From assembly GCF_004005995.1 (NCBI RefSeq), contig NZ_CP034767.1, positions 806,001-870,000 on the forward strand: a stretch of DNA of 64,000 nucleotides. The letters run 5' to 3'. Under the pieces are notes generated by a model that was not told the origin of the DNA, did no database searches, and saw only the letters and a list, made by a program, of their open reading frames with translations. The translations under genes and the position numbers were made by a program. This DNA comes from Devosia sp. 1566 (lineage in GTDB: Bacteria > Pseudomonadota > Alphaproteobacteria > Rhizobiales > Devosiaceae). Of this stretch, positions 34,796-44,714 are shown piece after piece. The number at the start of each line of letters is the position of its first letter. The first letter of the stretch is position 1.

Positions 34796-35533
34796 CTATG
34801 GTTCGCGTTGTCGCAGCAGGTAGATGTCCATGATCCAGCCATGGCGCGCGCGGGCGGCCCGGCGCGTCTCGAGGATGGTGTCGCGGACATCGCCGAGGCG
34901 GCCGGCAATGGTGAGCTGGTCGGGGGTGCCGAGATAGGCGCCCCAGAAGATCTCGAGCTCCGGATCGGCATGGATAAAGGCGGTTTGCCCGTCGAGCATG
35001 ACGACGCTGTCGCCCCCAAGGCCCGATTCGACCAGGCGGCGGCCGGTGGTGATCTGGACGGGCTCGCCGATGCGGTTGAGGGCAATGGCATGGGCCGAGG
35101 TGAGGGCCTGGATGGAGGTGATGCCCGGGATCACCTCGACCTTGAAGCTTTGGGGCTGGGGGAGCTGGGCGATGATGCGCAGGGTGCTGTCGTAGAGCCC
35201 CGGATCGCCCCAGACGAGAAAGGCGCAGGAGCCGCCATCGGGCACATGGGTGGCGATGAGCTCGGCGAAGATGCCGGCGAGCGTGGCGTGCCATTCGCTG
35301 ACGGTCTGGTTGTAATCGGCGCCGCTGCGGCGGGTGGGGACGCGGTAGGGAACGAGATTGGGGGCGTCGAGATAGCGCTCGCAGATGTCGCGTCTGACCT
35401 GGGCGAGCTCGGCCTTGTCCTGGCCCTTGTCGGGGATGAAGAGGGTACCGGCGCGCTGAAGGGCATTGATGGCCTGCACGGTCAGGTGCTCGGGATTGCC
35501 GGTGCCTATGCCCACAAGGATGATGGTTTTCAC
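34796..35533 (-). CDS. cobF: Precorrin-6A synthase (deacetylating), C1-methyltransferase
   Basis: 245 residues from GTG 35533, which has an AGGAG site 8-10 nt upstream; the frame extends further upstream but without the family sequence. Signatures: TIILVGIGTGNPEHLTVQA, LFIPDKGQDKAELAQVRR and FLVWGDPGLYDSTLRII. CobF methylates C-1 of precorrin-5 with loss of the extruded acetyl. It is the first gene of the cob run. cobK (precorrin-6A reductase) is absent here. I see no cobalamin riboswitch in the 140 bp upstream. Confidence 0.92.
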   Translation of the reverse strand: MKTIILVGIGTGNPEHLTVQAINALQRAGTLFIPDKGQDKAELAQVRRDICERYLDAPNLVPYRVPTRRSGADYNQTVSEWHATLAGIFAELIATHVPDGGSCAFLVWGDPGLYDSTLRIIAQLPQPQSFKVEVIPGITSIQALTSAHAIALNRIGEPVQITTGRRLVESGLGGDSVVMLDGQTAFIHADPELEIFWGAYLGTPDQLTIAGRLGDVRDTILETRRAARARHGWIMDIYLLRQREP

Positions 35534-35615
35534 GCGCGTTCTCCTGGCTGTGGGGGAGATGGCATGAAGGGCCGGGGCGAACAAGCCACACGATGGCGCG
35601 GCTGGGGAACGGGGC

Positions 35616-35646
35616 TTGACCTTCCCATGTTGGAACGCCGCATAGC
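35616..35646 (+). promoter_or_regulatory. CueR-type copper-responsive promoter of the DUF305 gene
   Basis: TTGACC (-35, 35616-35621), a 19-nt spacer, then CATAGC (-10, 35641-35646). The spacer holds the half-dyad TTCCCATGTTGGAA. Spacers of 19 nt with a TTCCC..GGAA dyad are the hallmark of MerR-family Cu(I) promoters. A cueR gene is 0.6 kb away and its own operon has the same layout. Confidence 0.75.
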
Positions 35647-35676
35647 TCGTGCCCCGACCAATCAGGAGGTTTGAAA

Positions 35677-36027
35677 ATGAAGTGTCTGGCTCTTTCCCTG
35701 TGCGTGGCTGCCGCCTTGAGCCTGCCGGTAGCGGCGCAGGATCATGCCGGCCATGGCATGGCCGGCGGCGATAGCCCGGCAACCGAAGCCTTCAAGGCGG
35801 CCAATATGCGCATGCACGAAGCCATGGACCTCGACTATAGCGGCGATGCCGATGTGGATTTCGTGCGCGGCATGATCCCACATCACCAAAGCGCGGTGGA
35901 GATGGCGCAGATCGTGCTCGAGCATGGCAGCGATCCCGAGATCAAGGCGCTGGCCGAAAAGATCATCGCCGACCAGGAAGGCGAGATCGCCCAGATGCAG
36001 GAATGGCTGGCCAAACACGGCCACTAA
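35677..36027 (+). CDS. DUF305 domain periplasmic protein
   Basis: 116 residues. A signal peptide (about 1-20, cut after VAAQ or VAA) is followed by a His/Met-rich stretch (DHAGHGMAGG) and a DUF305 four-helix domain with the FVRGMIPHHQSAVEMAQIVL motif (about 61-80). The Met and His content and a CueR-like promoter upstream suggest a periplasmic copper-binding protein (inference). ATG 35677 follows an AGGAGG site at the right distance. Divergent from cobF. Confidence 0.85.
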   Translation: MKCLALSLCVAAALSLPVAAQDHAGHGMAGGDSPATEAFKAANMRMHEAMDLDYSGDADVDFVRGMIPHHQSAVEMAQIVLEHGSDPEIKALAEKIIADQEGEIAQMQEWLAKHGH

Positions 36028-36069
36028 GGAAAGAGGGCCACGCTCGGAAAGGAGCGTGGCCCTTCGGGT

Positions 36070-36270
36070 TTATGCCGGCTCGGGGGTGTAGCCGGCTTCG
36101 CGGATGGCCGCTTCCGCCTTGGCGCGGTCGCCGGTGAAGCTGACGCGGTGGGTGTCGAGATCAACGGCGATCTCGGCGCCGGGGAGCGCTTCCTCGAGCG
36201 CCTTGCGCACGGTGCCCACGCAATGGGCGCAGCTCATATCCTCGACGCGCAGAGTGGTTGTTTGGCTCAT
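36070..36270 (-). CDS. copZ: Copper chaperone (HMA domain)
   Basis: 66 residues, a single heavy-metal-associated domain. The Cu(I) site is MSCAHC with C14 and C17. The fold continues through AIREAGYTPEPA. CopZ-type chaperones carry Cu(I) in the cytoplasm to the CopA ATPase. It is the third gene of the copA-cueR-copZ operon, 1 nt after the cueR stop. Confidence 0.9.
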   Translation of the reverse strand: MSQTTTLRVEDMSCAHCVGTVRKALEEALPGAEIAVDLDTHRVSFTGDRAKAEAAIREAGYTPEPA

Positions 36271-36271
36271 T

Positions 36272-36679
36272 TCAATGTCCTTTCACGGGTTGCGGCCCGG
36301 CCAGATCATCGAGGATCGGGCAATTGGGCCGGTCGTCGCCGCCGCAGCAGTGAACGAGATGCTTGAGCGTCCCGACCATGCCCTGCAGTTCGGCAATCTT
36401 GGTTTCGAGGTCGGCGATATGGGCCGAGGCGACCGCCTTGACCTCGGCACTGGCGCGGCTCTTGTCCTGCCAGAGGCTGAGGAGGCGGCTGGTTTCCTCG
36501 ACGGAAAAGCCCAGGGTGCGGGCCCGCTTGATGAAGCGCAGCACATGCACCTGATCGGGGTCATAAACGCGGTAATTGCTGTCAGTGCGCCCGGGCGGCT
36601 CGATGAGGCCGATGGACTCGTAGTAGCGGATCATCTTGGCCGAAACGCCTGAGGCCTGGGCGGCTTCCCCGATATTCAT
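36272..36679 (-). CDS. cueR: Cu(I)-responsive MerR-family regulator
   Basis: 135 residues. The MerR winged-helix DNA-binding domain is at 1-70 ([31 protein letters not shown]), followed by the dimerisation helix and the metal loop [13 protein letters not shown] with C112 and C120 at the CueR positions. It activates copper-export genes by distorting promoters with 19-nt spacers. Its ATG overlaps the copA stop (36676-36679), so it is made from the copA promoter and autoregulates. Confidence 0.93.
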   Translation of the reverse strand: MNIGEAAQASGVSAKMIRYYESIGLIEPPGRTDSNYRVYDPDQVHVLRFIKRARTLGFSVEETSRLLSLWQDKSRASAEVKAVASAHIADLETKIAELQGMVGTLKHLVHCCGGDDRPNCPILDDLAGPQPVKGH

Positions 36680-38949
36680 GGGTTCACTCCTTGCAGGGTT
36701 ACGGGGCGCACGGTGCGCAGCCGCTGGGCGTTGCCGACCACGAACACGCTCGAGAGGGCCATGGCACCCGCCCCGATCATGGGGGACAGGAGAATGCCGA
36801 CGCTGGGATAGAGCACGCCTGCGGCCACCGGGATCAGGATGACGTTGTAGGCGAAGGCCCAGAAGAGGTTCTCGGCAATATTGCGCATGGTGGCGCGGCT
36901 GATGGTGAGGGCATTGAGCACCCCCTTGAGGTCACCGCCCAGGAGAACGACATCGGCGCTTTCGATGGCGACATCGGTGCCCGTGCCCACGGCAATGCCG
37001 ATATCGGCGGCGGCCAGCGCGGGCGCATCATTGATGCCATCGCCGACAAAGGCGATCTTGCCTCCGCCGCGGCGTAGCGAATTGATGGCCTCGACCTTGC
37101 CGGCCGGCAGGATTTCGGCGCGCACTTCATCGATCCCGAGCTGGTCGGCAATGGCTTGGGCCGTGCGCTGGTTGTCGCCCGAGATCATGGCGGTGCGAAT
37201 GCCTAAGCGGTGCAGTTCGGCAATCACCGCCTTGCTGGTCGGGCGGGCCCGGTCGGCAACGGCAGCCACGGCGGCAAGCTTGCCATCGATGCCCACCAGA
37301 ATGGGCGTCTTGCCCTGGCCGGCGAGGGTGGTGAGCTGATCGGCAAATGCGGCCTTGTCGATGCCGGGCAGCTGGCCGGCATTGCCTACCAGCACCTGGC
37401 GCCCGCCAACGACGCCGCTGATGCCGTGGCCGGCCGAGGAGGCGAACTGCTCGGCCTCGGCAATGGGCAGGCCGCGCTCGGTGGCGGCGGCAACGATGGC
37501 GGTGGCGATGGGGTGTTCGGAGTAATGTTCCACCGCTGCCATCAGGGCCAGCACTTCGGGCTCGGCAAAGCCCTCGGCAACAACGAGATCGGTCAGCACG
37601 GGACGCCCTTCGGTCAGGGTGCCGGTCTTGTCGAAGGCGATCATGTCGACGTCGCGCAGGCTTTGCAGGGCTTCGCTGCGGCGGAAAAGGACGCCCAGCT
37701 CTGCGGCGCGGCCGGTGCCCACCATGATCGAGGTGGGGGTGGCCAGACCCATGGCGCAGGGGCAGGCGATGATGAGGACGGCCACCGCATTAACCAGCCC
37801 AAAGAGATAGCTCGGCTCAGGCCCCCAGATCAGCCAGACCACAAACGTGGCGAGCGCTGCCGCCATCACCGCCGGCACGAACCAGAAGGTGATGCGGTCG
37901 ACCAGCGCCTGGATGGGGAGCTTGCCGCCCTGGGCATCCTCGACCATGCGGATGATCTGGGCCAGCATGGTATCGGCGCCCACCTTGGTGGCGCGGAAAG
38001 TGAAGCTGCCTTCGCCATTGACGGTGCCGCCGACCACACTGGCGCCTTCGGCCTTGCTCACCGGGATGGGCTCGCCCGAGATCATGGATTCATCGACATG
38101 GCTTTGCCCGCCGACGATCTCGCCATCAACCGCGATCTTTTCACCGGGCCGCACCAGAAGGATATCGCCGACGACCACCTGGTCGATGGGCACTTGCACA
38201 AAGCTGCCATTGCGCTGCACCTGGGCGGTCTTGGCCTGTTGCTGCACCAGCCGGGCAATGGCGGCGCCAGTGCGGCCCTTGGCCAGTGCTTCAAGGAGCC
38301 GGCCAAGCAGGATCAGCGTCACGATCACGGCCGCCGCTTCGAAATACACATAGCGGCTGGTGACCGGCACGAGGCCGGGCGCGAAGGTAACGAGCGTGGA
38401 ATAAAGATAGGCCGCGCCCGCGCCCAGGGCGACGAGCGAGTTCATCTCGGGGGCGCCGCGCAAAAGCGCCGGAATGCCATGCGCAAAAAAGCGGCGTCCG
38501 GGGAAGAAGAGCACAATGGTCGTGATGACAAAATAGGCGATGTAGAGCCACTGAGTGGGCACCAGATGCATCACCGCCATGTGCATGCCGGGGATCAGGT
38601 GGCTGCCCATTTCGAGCACGAACATCGGCGCGGTCAGGACCGCGGCAAGGATCACGTCGCGCCGGAGCACGGCGGCGTCCTCGTCATGGTGGTGGCCGGC
38701 ATGGCTGCTGCGCTGTTCGGGCGCGGGCTGGCCGGAATAGCCGGCCTTGGTTATGGCGGCGAGAACGGGCTCGAGTTGCGCATCGGGAGTGAGCTCGACA
38801 GTGGCGCGCTCGGTGGCGAGATTGACGGAAGCTGCCTTGACGCCGGGGGTCTTAAGCAGGGCGCGTTCCACCCGCGCCACGCAGGAAGCGCAGGTCATGC
38901 CTTCAATATCGATGGAAACGGGTCGGGTTTGGAGTGCCTGGTCGGTCAT
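36676..38949 (-). CDS. copA: Cu(I)-exporting P1B-type ATPase
   Basis: 757 residues. One N-terminal HMA domain with GMTCASC (C20, C23), a His-rich linker (HAGHHHDED), eight membrane helices with the CPC motif at 396-398, the phosphorylation motif DKTGTLT (D440), SEHP and [11 protein letters not shown]. It pumps Cu(I) from the cytoplasm to the periplasm. The ATG at 38949 has a GAGGTGAG site; the upstream part of the open frame overlaps the CueR promoter. First gene of the operon with cueR and copZ. Confidence 0.95.
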   Translation of the reverse strand: MTDQALQTRPVSIDIEGMTCASCVARVERALLKTPGVKAASVNLATERATVELTPDAQLEPVLAAITKAGYSGQPAPEQRSSHAGHHHDEDAAVLRRDVILAAVLTAPMFVLEMGSHLIPGMHMAVMHLVPTQWLYIAYFVITTIVLFFPGRRFFAHGIPALLRGAPEMNSLVALGAGAAYLYSTLVTFAPGLVPVTSRYVYFEAAAVIVTLILLGRLLEALAKGRTGAAIARLVQQQAKTAQVQRNGSFVQVPIDQVVVGDILLVRPGEKIAVDGEIVGGQSHVDESMISGEPIPVSKAEGASVVGGTVNGEGSFTFRATKVGADTMLAQIIRMVEDAQGGKLPIQALVDRITFWFVPAVMAAALATFVVWLIWGPEPSYLFGLVNAVAVLIIACPCAMGLATPTSIMVGTGRAAELGVLFRRSEALQSLRDVDMIAFDKTGTLTEGRPVLTDLVVAEGFAEPEVLALMAAVEHYSEHPIATAIVAAATERGLPIAEAEQFASSAGHGISGVVGGRQVLVGNAGQLPGIDKAAFADQLTTLAGQGKTPILVGIDGKLAAVAAVADRARPTSKAVIAELHRLGIRTAMISGDNQRTAQAIADQLGIDEVRAEILPAGKVEAINSLRRGGGKIAFVGDGINDAPALAAADIGIAVGTGTDVAIESADVVLLGGDLKGVLNALTISRATMRNIAENLFWAFAYNVILIPVAAGVLYPSVGILLSPMIGAGAMALSSVFVVGNAQRLRTVRPVTLQGVNP

Positions 38950-38972
38950 GATTTTCTCACCTCGTCCCACCC

Positions 38973-39003
38973 CATGTAGGGCTTCCCATCGTGGGAAGGT
39001 CAA
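38973..39003 (-). promoter_or_regulatory. CueR promoter of copA-cueR-copZ
   Basis: On the minus strand: TTGACC (-35, 39003-38998), a 19-nt spacer containing the strong dyad CTTCCCACGATGGGAAG, and TACATG (-10, 38978-38973). The layout equals that upstream of the DUF305 gene and is classical for CueR-activated copA promoters. Confidence 0.85.
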
Positions 39004-39160
39004 GGGCTTCTGCCGCTTTCGCGCCATCAGAATGAATGGATTGTGAAGCCCGTGCTCATTTTGTTTGCACCTAGTGCATAAGAGGTGTGCAGCAAGGCGC
39101 GGTTCTCATCAGCCGGGGGTGCCACTACATAAGGCTCAGCAAAAGAGAGGACCCCCGCAA

Positions 39161-39304
39161 ATGAATATCCGTCAGTCGATCCGCAACTATGTCCAGTACC
39201 AGCGCACCCTGCGCGAGCTGAACTCGCTTGACGCCCGCCAGCTCAATGATTTGGGCATTACCAAGGGCGACATCAAGAACATTGCGCAGGGCAAGGGCTT
39301 CTAA
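39161..39304 (+). CDS. DUF1127 small basic protein (47 aa)
   Basis: 47 residues starting MNIRQSIRNYVQYQ with an AAGAGAGG site. The DUF1127 core is ELNSLDARQLNDLGITKGDIKNIAQG, the arginine-rich short family common in Hyphomicrobiales and tied to RNA metabolism or phosphate and stress responses in some members. A TGCAC-CTA-GTGCA palindrome lies about 90 nt upstream (39066-39078). Followed by a strong terminator, so monocistronic. Confidence 0.85.
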   Translation: MNIRQSIRNYVQYQRTLRELNSLDARQLNDLGITKGDIKNIAQGKGF

Positions 39305-39330
39305 GCTCTTTCCAGCAGCAGTCGAAGAAG

Positions 39331-39354
39331 AAGGCGTCCACTTGGGCGCCTTTT
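39331..39354 (+). terminator. Rho-independent terminator of the DUF1127 gene
   Basis: A 9-bp stem (AAGGCGTCC with GGGCGCCTT, including one G-U pair), a 4-nt loop (39340-39343) and a T-run reading TTTTGTCTTTT. Downstream of the DUF1127 stop at 39304. Confidence 0.8.
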
Positions 39355-39367
39355 GTCTTTTCAGGAA

Positions 39368-39841
39368 CTAGCGGATGAGGTCGGCGGTCTTGCCGCCCAG
39401 GGCGCGGATGAGATCGTCGGGCGCCAGATTGATCTGCAGCCCGCGCTGGCCGCCATTGAGATAAACCCGGTCCTGCAAGGCGACGAGTTCTTCCACGCAA
39501 GTGGGCACGGCCTTGCGCTGCCCGAAGGGGCTGATGCCCCCGACCTTGTAGCCGGTGAGGCGCTCAGCGACGGCGGGCTTCATCATCTGCGCGGTCTTGC
39601 CGCCAAAGGCGGCGGCAAGCTTTTTCATGTTCACTTCCTCGTCCGACGGGACGACGACACAGACTGGCTTGCCATCCACCTCGGCCATCAGCGTCTTGAA
39701 CACGCAGCCGGGATCAACGCCCATCGCCTCGGCAGCCTGCAGCCCCACCCGCTCGGCATCGGGATCGTAAGCGTAGGTCGCGAGCTCGAAGGGGATGCCG
39801 GCTTTGAGGAGGGCTGCGGTGGCGGGCGTGGTCTTGGACAT
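39368..39841 (-). CDS. ybaK: YbaK/EbsC-type aminoacyl-tRNA deacylase
   Basis: 157 residues from ATG 39841 (MSKTTPATAALLKAGIPFE). The YbaK domain features are VFKTLMAEVDGKPVCVVVPSDEEVNMKKLAAAFGGK with the functional Lys, and YKVGGISPFGQRKAVP. These enzymes hydrolyse Cys-tRNA(Pro), correcting mischarging by prolyl-tRNA synthetase. Single-gene unit, convergent with the DUF1127 gene. Confidence 0.93.
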   Translation of the reverse strand: MSKTTPATAALLKAGIPFELATYAYDPDAERVGLQAAEAMGVDPGCVFKTLMAEVDGKPVCVVVPSDEEVNMKKLAAAFGGKTAQMMKPAVAERLTGYKVGGISPFGQRKAVPTCVEELVALQDRVYLNGGQRGLQINLAPDDLIRALGGKTADLIR

Positions 39842-39882
39842 GGAGCGGAGTTTACCGCTCCCATATTGGCTGGCAAGCGGGC

Positions 39883-40068
39883 CTAGCGCGGACAATGATC
39901 GCCCAGAATGGTTTCGGCGCCGATATCGCGCAGCAGATGGGGCGAGGCATGCAGCAGATCGAGGGTGACGCGGCGCCGGTGGCGGCGGATCAACCAGTTG
40001 CGCAGCGGATTCCATGGGCGGCGCGGGGCCGGATCGCGCGCTTCTTCGCAGCTTGAAACAACACTCAT
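39883..40068 (-). CDS. DUF1127-like small protein (61 aa)
   Basis: 61 residues, Arg-rich (NWLIRRHRRRVTLDLL) and ending with the DUF1127-type helix LLHASPHLLRDIGAETI. The core is degenerate compared with the 47-residue relative encoded at 39161. It starts MSVVSSCEEARDP. About 40 nt upstream of ybaK on the same strand. Confidence 0.65.
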   Translation of the reverse strand: MSVVSSCEEARDPAPRRPWNPLRNWLIRRHRRRVTLDLLHASPHLLRDIGAETILGDHCPR

Positions 40069-40185
40069 GGCATAACCAGCCTTATGCGGCTGCCTCTGGG
40101 ATTATCGGGATAGCCGCGATTATTGCTGGCGGGTCGGCGCGCTTCCAACTAAAGCTGCCAAGGCTTCCATAAGGAGGTTTGATGC

Positions 40186-41081
40186 ATGAGCCCCTTGCCA
40201 CCACTGCCGGCGATCCGCGCCTTCGAGGCCGTGGCGCGCCATTTGAGCTTTACCCGCGCGGCCGAGGAACTGGGCATGACCCAGGCCGCCGTAAGCTACC
40301 AGATCCGCATTCTCGAGGAGCGGGTGGGCACGCCCCTATTCCTGCGCAAGCCGCGCCGGATTGAGCTCAGCCAAACCGGGGCGCAGCTGGCGCCTGAAGT
40401 GGCCAAGGGCTTTGCGGTGCTGCGGGCGGCTTTTGCCGAACTGGGCGGACGGGTCGACGCCACGCTCGCGATCAGCGCCGTGCCCACTTTTGCCAGCCAG
40501 TGGCTGGCGGCCAATCTCGGGCTGTTCCAGGTCGGGCATCCCGATATCGCGGTGCGCATCGAAAGCGCGCCGGAGATCATCGATTTCGCCGGCACCGAGA
40601 TCGATGTGGCGATCCGCGCCACCGGGCGGATGGCGCCGGGACTGGTGGCGCATGGGCTGACCAAGGTGGAATATGCCCCCATGCTGCATCCGCGGCTGGT
40701 GGAGGAATATGGGGTGCGCGAACCCGCCGATCTGTTGCGGGTGCCTCAGATCACGCCCGATGACCCATGGGTCGCGGCCTGGTTCAAGCGGGCAGGGGTG
40801 GCGGTGCCGCCAGCGCCCGAGCGGCCCTTTGCGCGGCTGGGATTTCAATCCATGGAAGCGGTAGCCGTGATGGCCGGGCGGGGCGTCGCCATGCTGACGC
40901 CCCAGTTCTACCCCGAGGAAATCCGGGCCGGCCGCATGGTGCAGCCCTTTTCGACCGTGGGCTGGGACGGGCACTACTACTATCTCGTCTACCCCGAAGC
41001 GCGGCGCAACAACCCCAAGATCCGCGCCTTTCGCGACTGGATCCTCGAGGCGACTGCGCCGCTGCGGGCGCTGGAGCAGAG

Positions 41082-41085
<4 letters not shown>
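40186..41085 (+). CDS. LysR family transcriptional regulator, GcvA-like
   Basis: 299 residues. The N-terminal winged helix is PLPAIRAFEAVARHLSFTRAAEELGMTQAAVSYQIRILEERVG (about 5-48), the GcvA-type pattern, followed by a LysR effector domain. A strong AGGAGG site precedes the ATG. Its 3' end overlaps the convergent rhaI gene by 4 nt. The target is unknown; it could control a neighbouring gene, but the rhamnose locus has its own DeoR-type regulator. Confidence 0.9.
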
Positions 41086-42371
<1,286 letters not shown>

Positions 42372-42439
42372 TTGTTGTGCCTCCCCTGCGACCCCCTCCC
42401 TCAGGAGCCGCGTGTTTTGTTGTTTTTGTTCTGCGTGAA

Positions 42440-44539
42440 TCAGCGCGTAAAGGACTGGGCGTTGCCGGCGTCGACATTGAGGATGTTGCCGGTGGATTTA
42501 GCCGAGGCTTCGCTGGCAAAGAAATAGATGGCTTCGGCGATGTCTTCGGGGAAGACGGAGCGTTTGAGCAGCGAGCGCTGGCGGTACATGTCCTCGAGGC
42601 CCTCCTTGTCGGTCTTGTAGGTTGAGGCGCGCTGTTCGAGCCATTCGCCGGCCCAGATTTTCGAGCCGCGCAACACGGCGTCGGGATTGACGACATTGAC
42701 GCGGATCTGCGCTTCGGCGCCCTCGAGGGCAAGGCAGCGGGCGAGGTGGATTTCGGCGGCTTTCGCGGTGCAATAGGCCGCTGCATTGGGGGAAGCGGCT
42801 AGGCCGTTCTTGGAGGCGACAAAGACCACATTGCCCCCGATCTTTTGGGCGCGGAACAGGCGGAAGGCCTCGCGCGAGACGAGGAAATAGCCGGTGGACA
42901 GGATGTCCATGTTGCGGTTCCAGAGCTCGAGCGTCGTGTCCTCGATGGGCGCGGAGGAGGCGAGGCCGGCATTGGAGACGAGGATGTCGAGGCCGCCGAA
43001 TTCCACCACGGCATGGGCAAATCCTGCGATCACCTGGTCTTCGCGGGTGACGTTGATATTGACGGGGCGAACGACATCGGCGCTGAAGGCGGCAGCAAGT
43101 TCGGCAGTTGCGGTGTCGAGCGCGGCCTGATCGATATCGGCGAGCACGACGCAGGCGCCTTCGCGCAGCAGCCGGGCCGCCGTGGCCTTGCCGATGCCGC
43201 CGGCGCCGCCGGTGACGAGCGCGATCTTGCCAGCTAGGGACTTGGGCTTGGGCAGGCGCGCAAGCTTGGCTTCTTCGAGGAGCCAATATTCGATGTCGAA
43301 GGCCTCCTGCTCGGGCAGGCCTTGGTATTCAGAGACGGTCGAGGCGCCGCGCATGACGTTGATCGCGTTGACATAGAACTCGCCCGAAATGCGGGCGGTG
43401 GCCTTGTCCTTGGCGAAGGTGAACATGCCGATGCCGGGCATCAGATAGACCACGGCATTGGGGTCGCGCATCGCCGGGGAATTGTCGTGCTTCGAGCGCT
43501 CGTAATAAGCGGCGTAGTCGGCGCGATAGGCGGCGATCTGGTCGGCGAGGCCGGCAACCACGGCATCCACATCGGGATTGGCGGGATCGAAATCGATCAC
43601 GAGCGGACGGATCTTGGTGCGCAGGAAGTGGTCGGGGCAGGAGGTGCCCAGCGCCGCGAGCGGGCGCAGATTGTTTGAGTTGACGAATTCCAGCACGGCC
43701 GGGGAATCGTCGAAATGGCCCAGCTTATGGCTGTCTTCGGAAATGAAGCCGCGGATTTTCGGCATCAGGCGGGCGGCGATGGCGCGGCGCTGTTCGGGCG
43801 GCAGCACCTGGACGGCCGCGCCACCAAAGATGGTCTTGCCCGCGGTTTGCGCTTCGAACCACTCGATGGCCTGGTTGATGATGGCGATGGTGGTTTCGTA
43901 GCACTCCCGAGGGGTGTCGTCCCAGGTGAAGAGGCCGTGGGATTCGAGGATCACTCCCTTGGCATTGGGGTTTTCTTTGCAGAACTTGCCCAGCCAGAGG
44001 CCAAGCTCGAAGCCCGGCTTTTTCCAAGGCAACCAGCCGATCGTGTCGCTGAAAATCTGCTGCGTCAGTTCGCGCGAGTTTTTCGAAGCCGCGATCGCGA
44101 TGATGGCGTCGGGGTGCATGTGATCCACAAAGGGATGGTTCACATAGGCGTGGAGCGGGGTGTCGATCGAGGCGGCGCGCGGGTTGAGGTTGAAGGTGGC
44201 ATGGGGGAGATAGCCCACCATTTCGTCCTCGAACTCGACCCCGCGGTAGAGGTTCTTGAGAGCGCGCAGCTTGTCCATATACAAGGTGGCAAAGCCATCG
44301 AGCTTGATCGAGGCGCTGTCCCCGCCCGAGCCCTTGACCCAAAGCACCTCGACCATCTCGCCAGTGAGGGGATCCTTTTGCATGATCTTGGAGGAGGTAT
44401 TGCCGCCGCCATAATTGGTGACCCGCTTGTCACTGCCCAAAATGTTGGAGCGGTAAACCAGCCGCTCGGGCTCGCTCATGGCGGCGGCCTTAGCATCATC
44501 CCATAAATTCTGGAGGCGCTTGGGGGCGGGGGCGGACAT
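42440..44539 (-). CDS. rhaD: Bifunctional rhamnulose-1-phosphate aldolase / short-chain dehydrogenase
   Basis: 699 residues with two domains. Residues about 1-420 are a class II aldolase domain (SNILGSDKRVTNYGGGNTSSKI; HPDAIIAIAASKN) that cleaves rhamnulose-1-phosphate to dihydroxyacetone phosphate and L-lactaldehyde. Residues about 435-699 are a Rossmann short-chain dehydrogenase (TGGAGGIGKATAARLL; YCTAKAAEIH with the YxxxK pair) that would oxidise lactaldehyde. ATG 44539 has a GAGGAA site. It heads the minus-strand rhaDI pair and is divergent from rhaR. Confidence 0.94.
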   Translation of the reverse strand: MSAPAPKRLQNLWDDAKAAAMSEPERLVYRSNILGSDKRVTNYGGGNTSSKIMQKDPLTGEMVEVLWVKGSGGDSASIKLDGFATLYMDKLRALKNLYRGVEFEDEMVGYLPHATFNLNPRAASIDTPLHAYVNHPFVDHMHPDAIIAIAASKNSRELTQQIFSDTIGWLPWKKPGFELGLWLGKFCKENPNAKGVILESHGLFTWDDTPRECYETTIAIINQAIEWFEAQTAGKTIFGGAAVQVLPPEQRRAIAARLMPKIRGFISEDSHKLGHFDDSPAVLEFVNSNNLRPLAALGTSCPDHFLRTKIRPLVIDFDPANPDVDAVVAGLADQIAAYRADYAAYYERSKHDNSPAMRDPNAVVYLMPGIGMFTFAKDKATARISGEFYVNAINVMRGASTVSEYQGLPEQEAFDIEYWLLEEAKLARLPKPKSLAGKIALVTGGAGGIGKATAARLLREGACVVLADIDQAALDTATAELAAAFSADVVRPVNINVTREDQVIAGFAHAVVEFGGLDILVSNAGLASSAPIEDTTLELWNRNMDILSTGYFLVSREAFRLFRAQKIGGNVVFVASKNGLAASPNAAAYCTAKAAEIHLARCLALEGAEAQIRVNVVNPDAVLRGSKIWAGEWLEQRASTYKTDKEGLEDMYRQRSLLKRSVFPEDIAEAIYFFASEASAKSTGNILNVDAGNAQSFTR

Positions 44540-44582
44540 GGGGTTCCTCTCAGATCGGGCAAAACTCCTGCCGAACTGGACA

Positions 44583-44684
44583 TGATTGAAATGCGCTGTC
44601 AATCACAAACGATCAGCAGCAAGCAGAGCTGCGCAATGCTGAGTAATTCAGGTGGGTCCATGATTGACACTGATTGAAAAGCGC
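44583..44684. promoter_or_regulatory. TGATTGA-box cluster between rhaD and rhaR
   Basis: The divergent promoter region contains an inverted pair TGATTGA / TCAATCA (44583-44589 and 44599-44605) and two direct TGATTGA copies (44661-44667 and 44671-44677). The 44583 and 44671 copies share the longer TGATTGAAANGCGC. These are plausible operators for the DeoR-type RhaR (inference). Confidence 0.55.
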
Positions 44685-44714
44685 GCAAGGAATGCTGAAG
44701 GGAGGAGTGCTGCC

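Noticed and set aside
33791..35674. A 627-codon plus-strand frame across cobG and cobF
   Set aside because: Antisense to two confirmed cob genes; Gly/Glu/Ala-rich with no motifs.
35534..35676. Cobalamin riboswitch upstream of cobF
   Set aside because: The gap is only about 140 bp and is shared with the DUF305 promoter; I saw no B12-box-like sequence or the needed stem set.
37210..38979. A 589-codon plus-strand frame across copA
   Set aside because: Antisense to copA with all P-type ATPase motifs; its translation is H/G/D-rich without any domain.
39066..39078. NtrC-type site TGCAC-N-GTGCA upstream of the DUF1127 gene
   Set aside because: The 3-nt spacing is shorter than the usual NtrC arrangement and only one half-site pair exists, so I keep it as a palindrome only.
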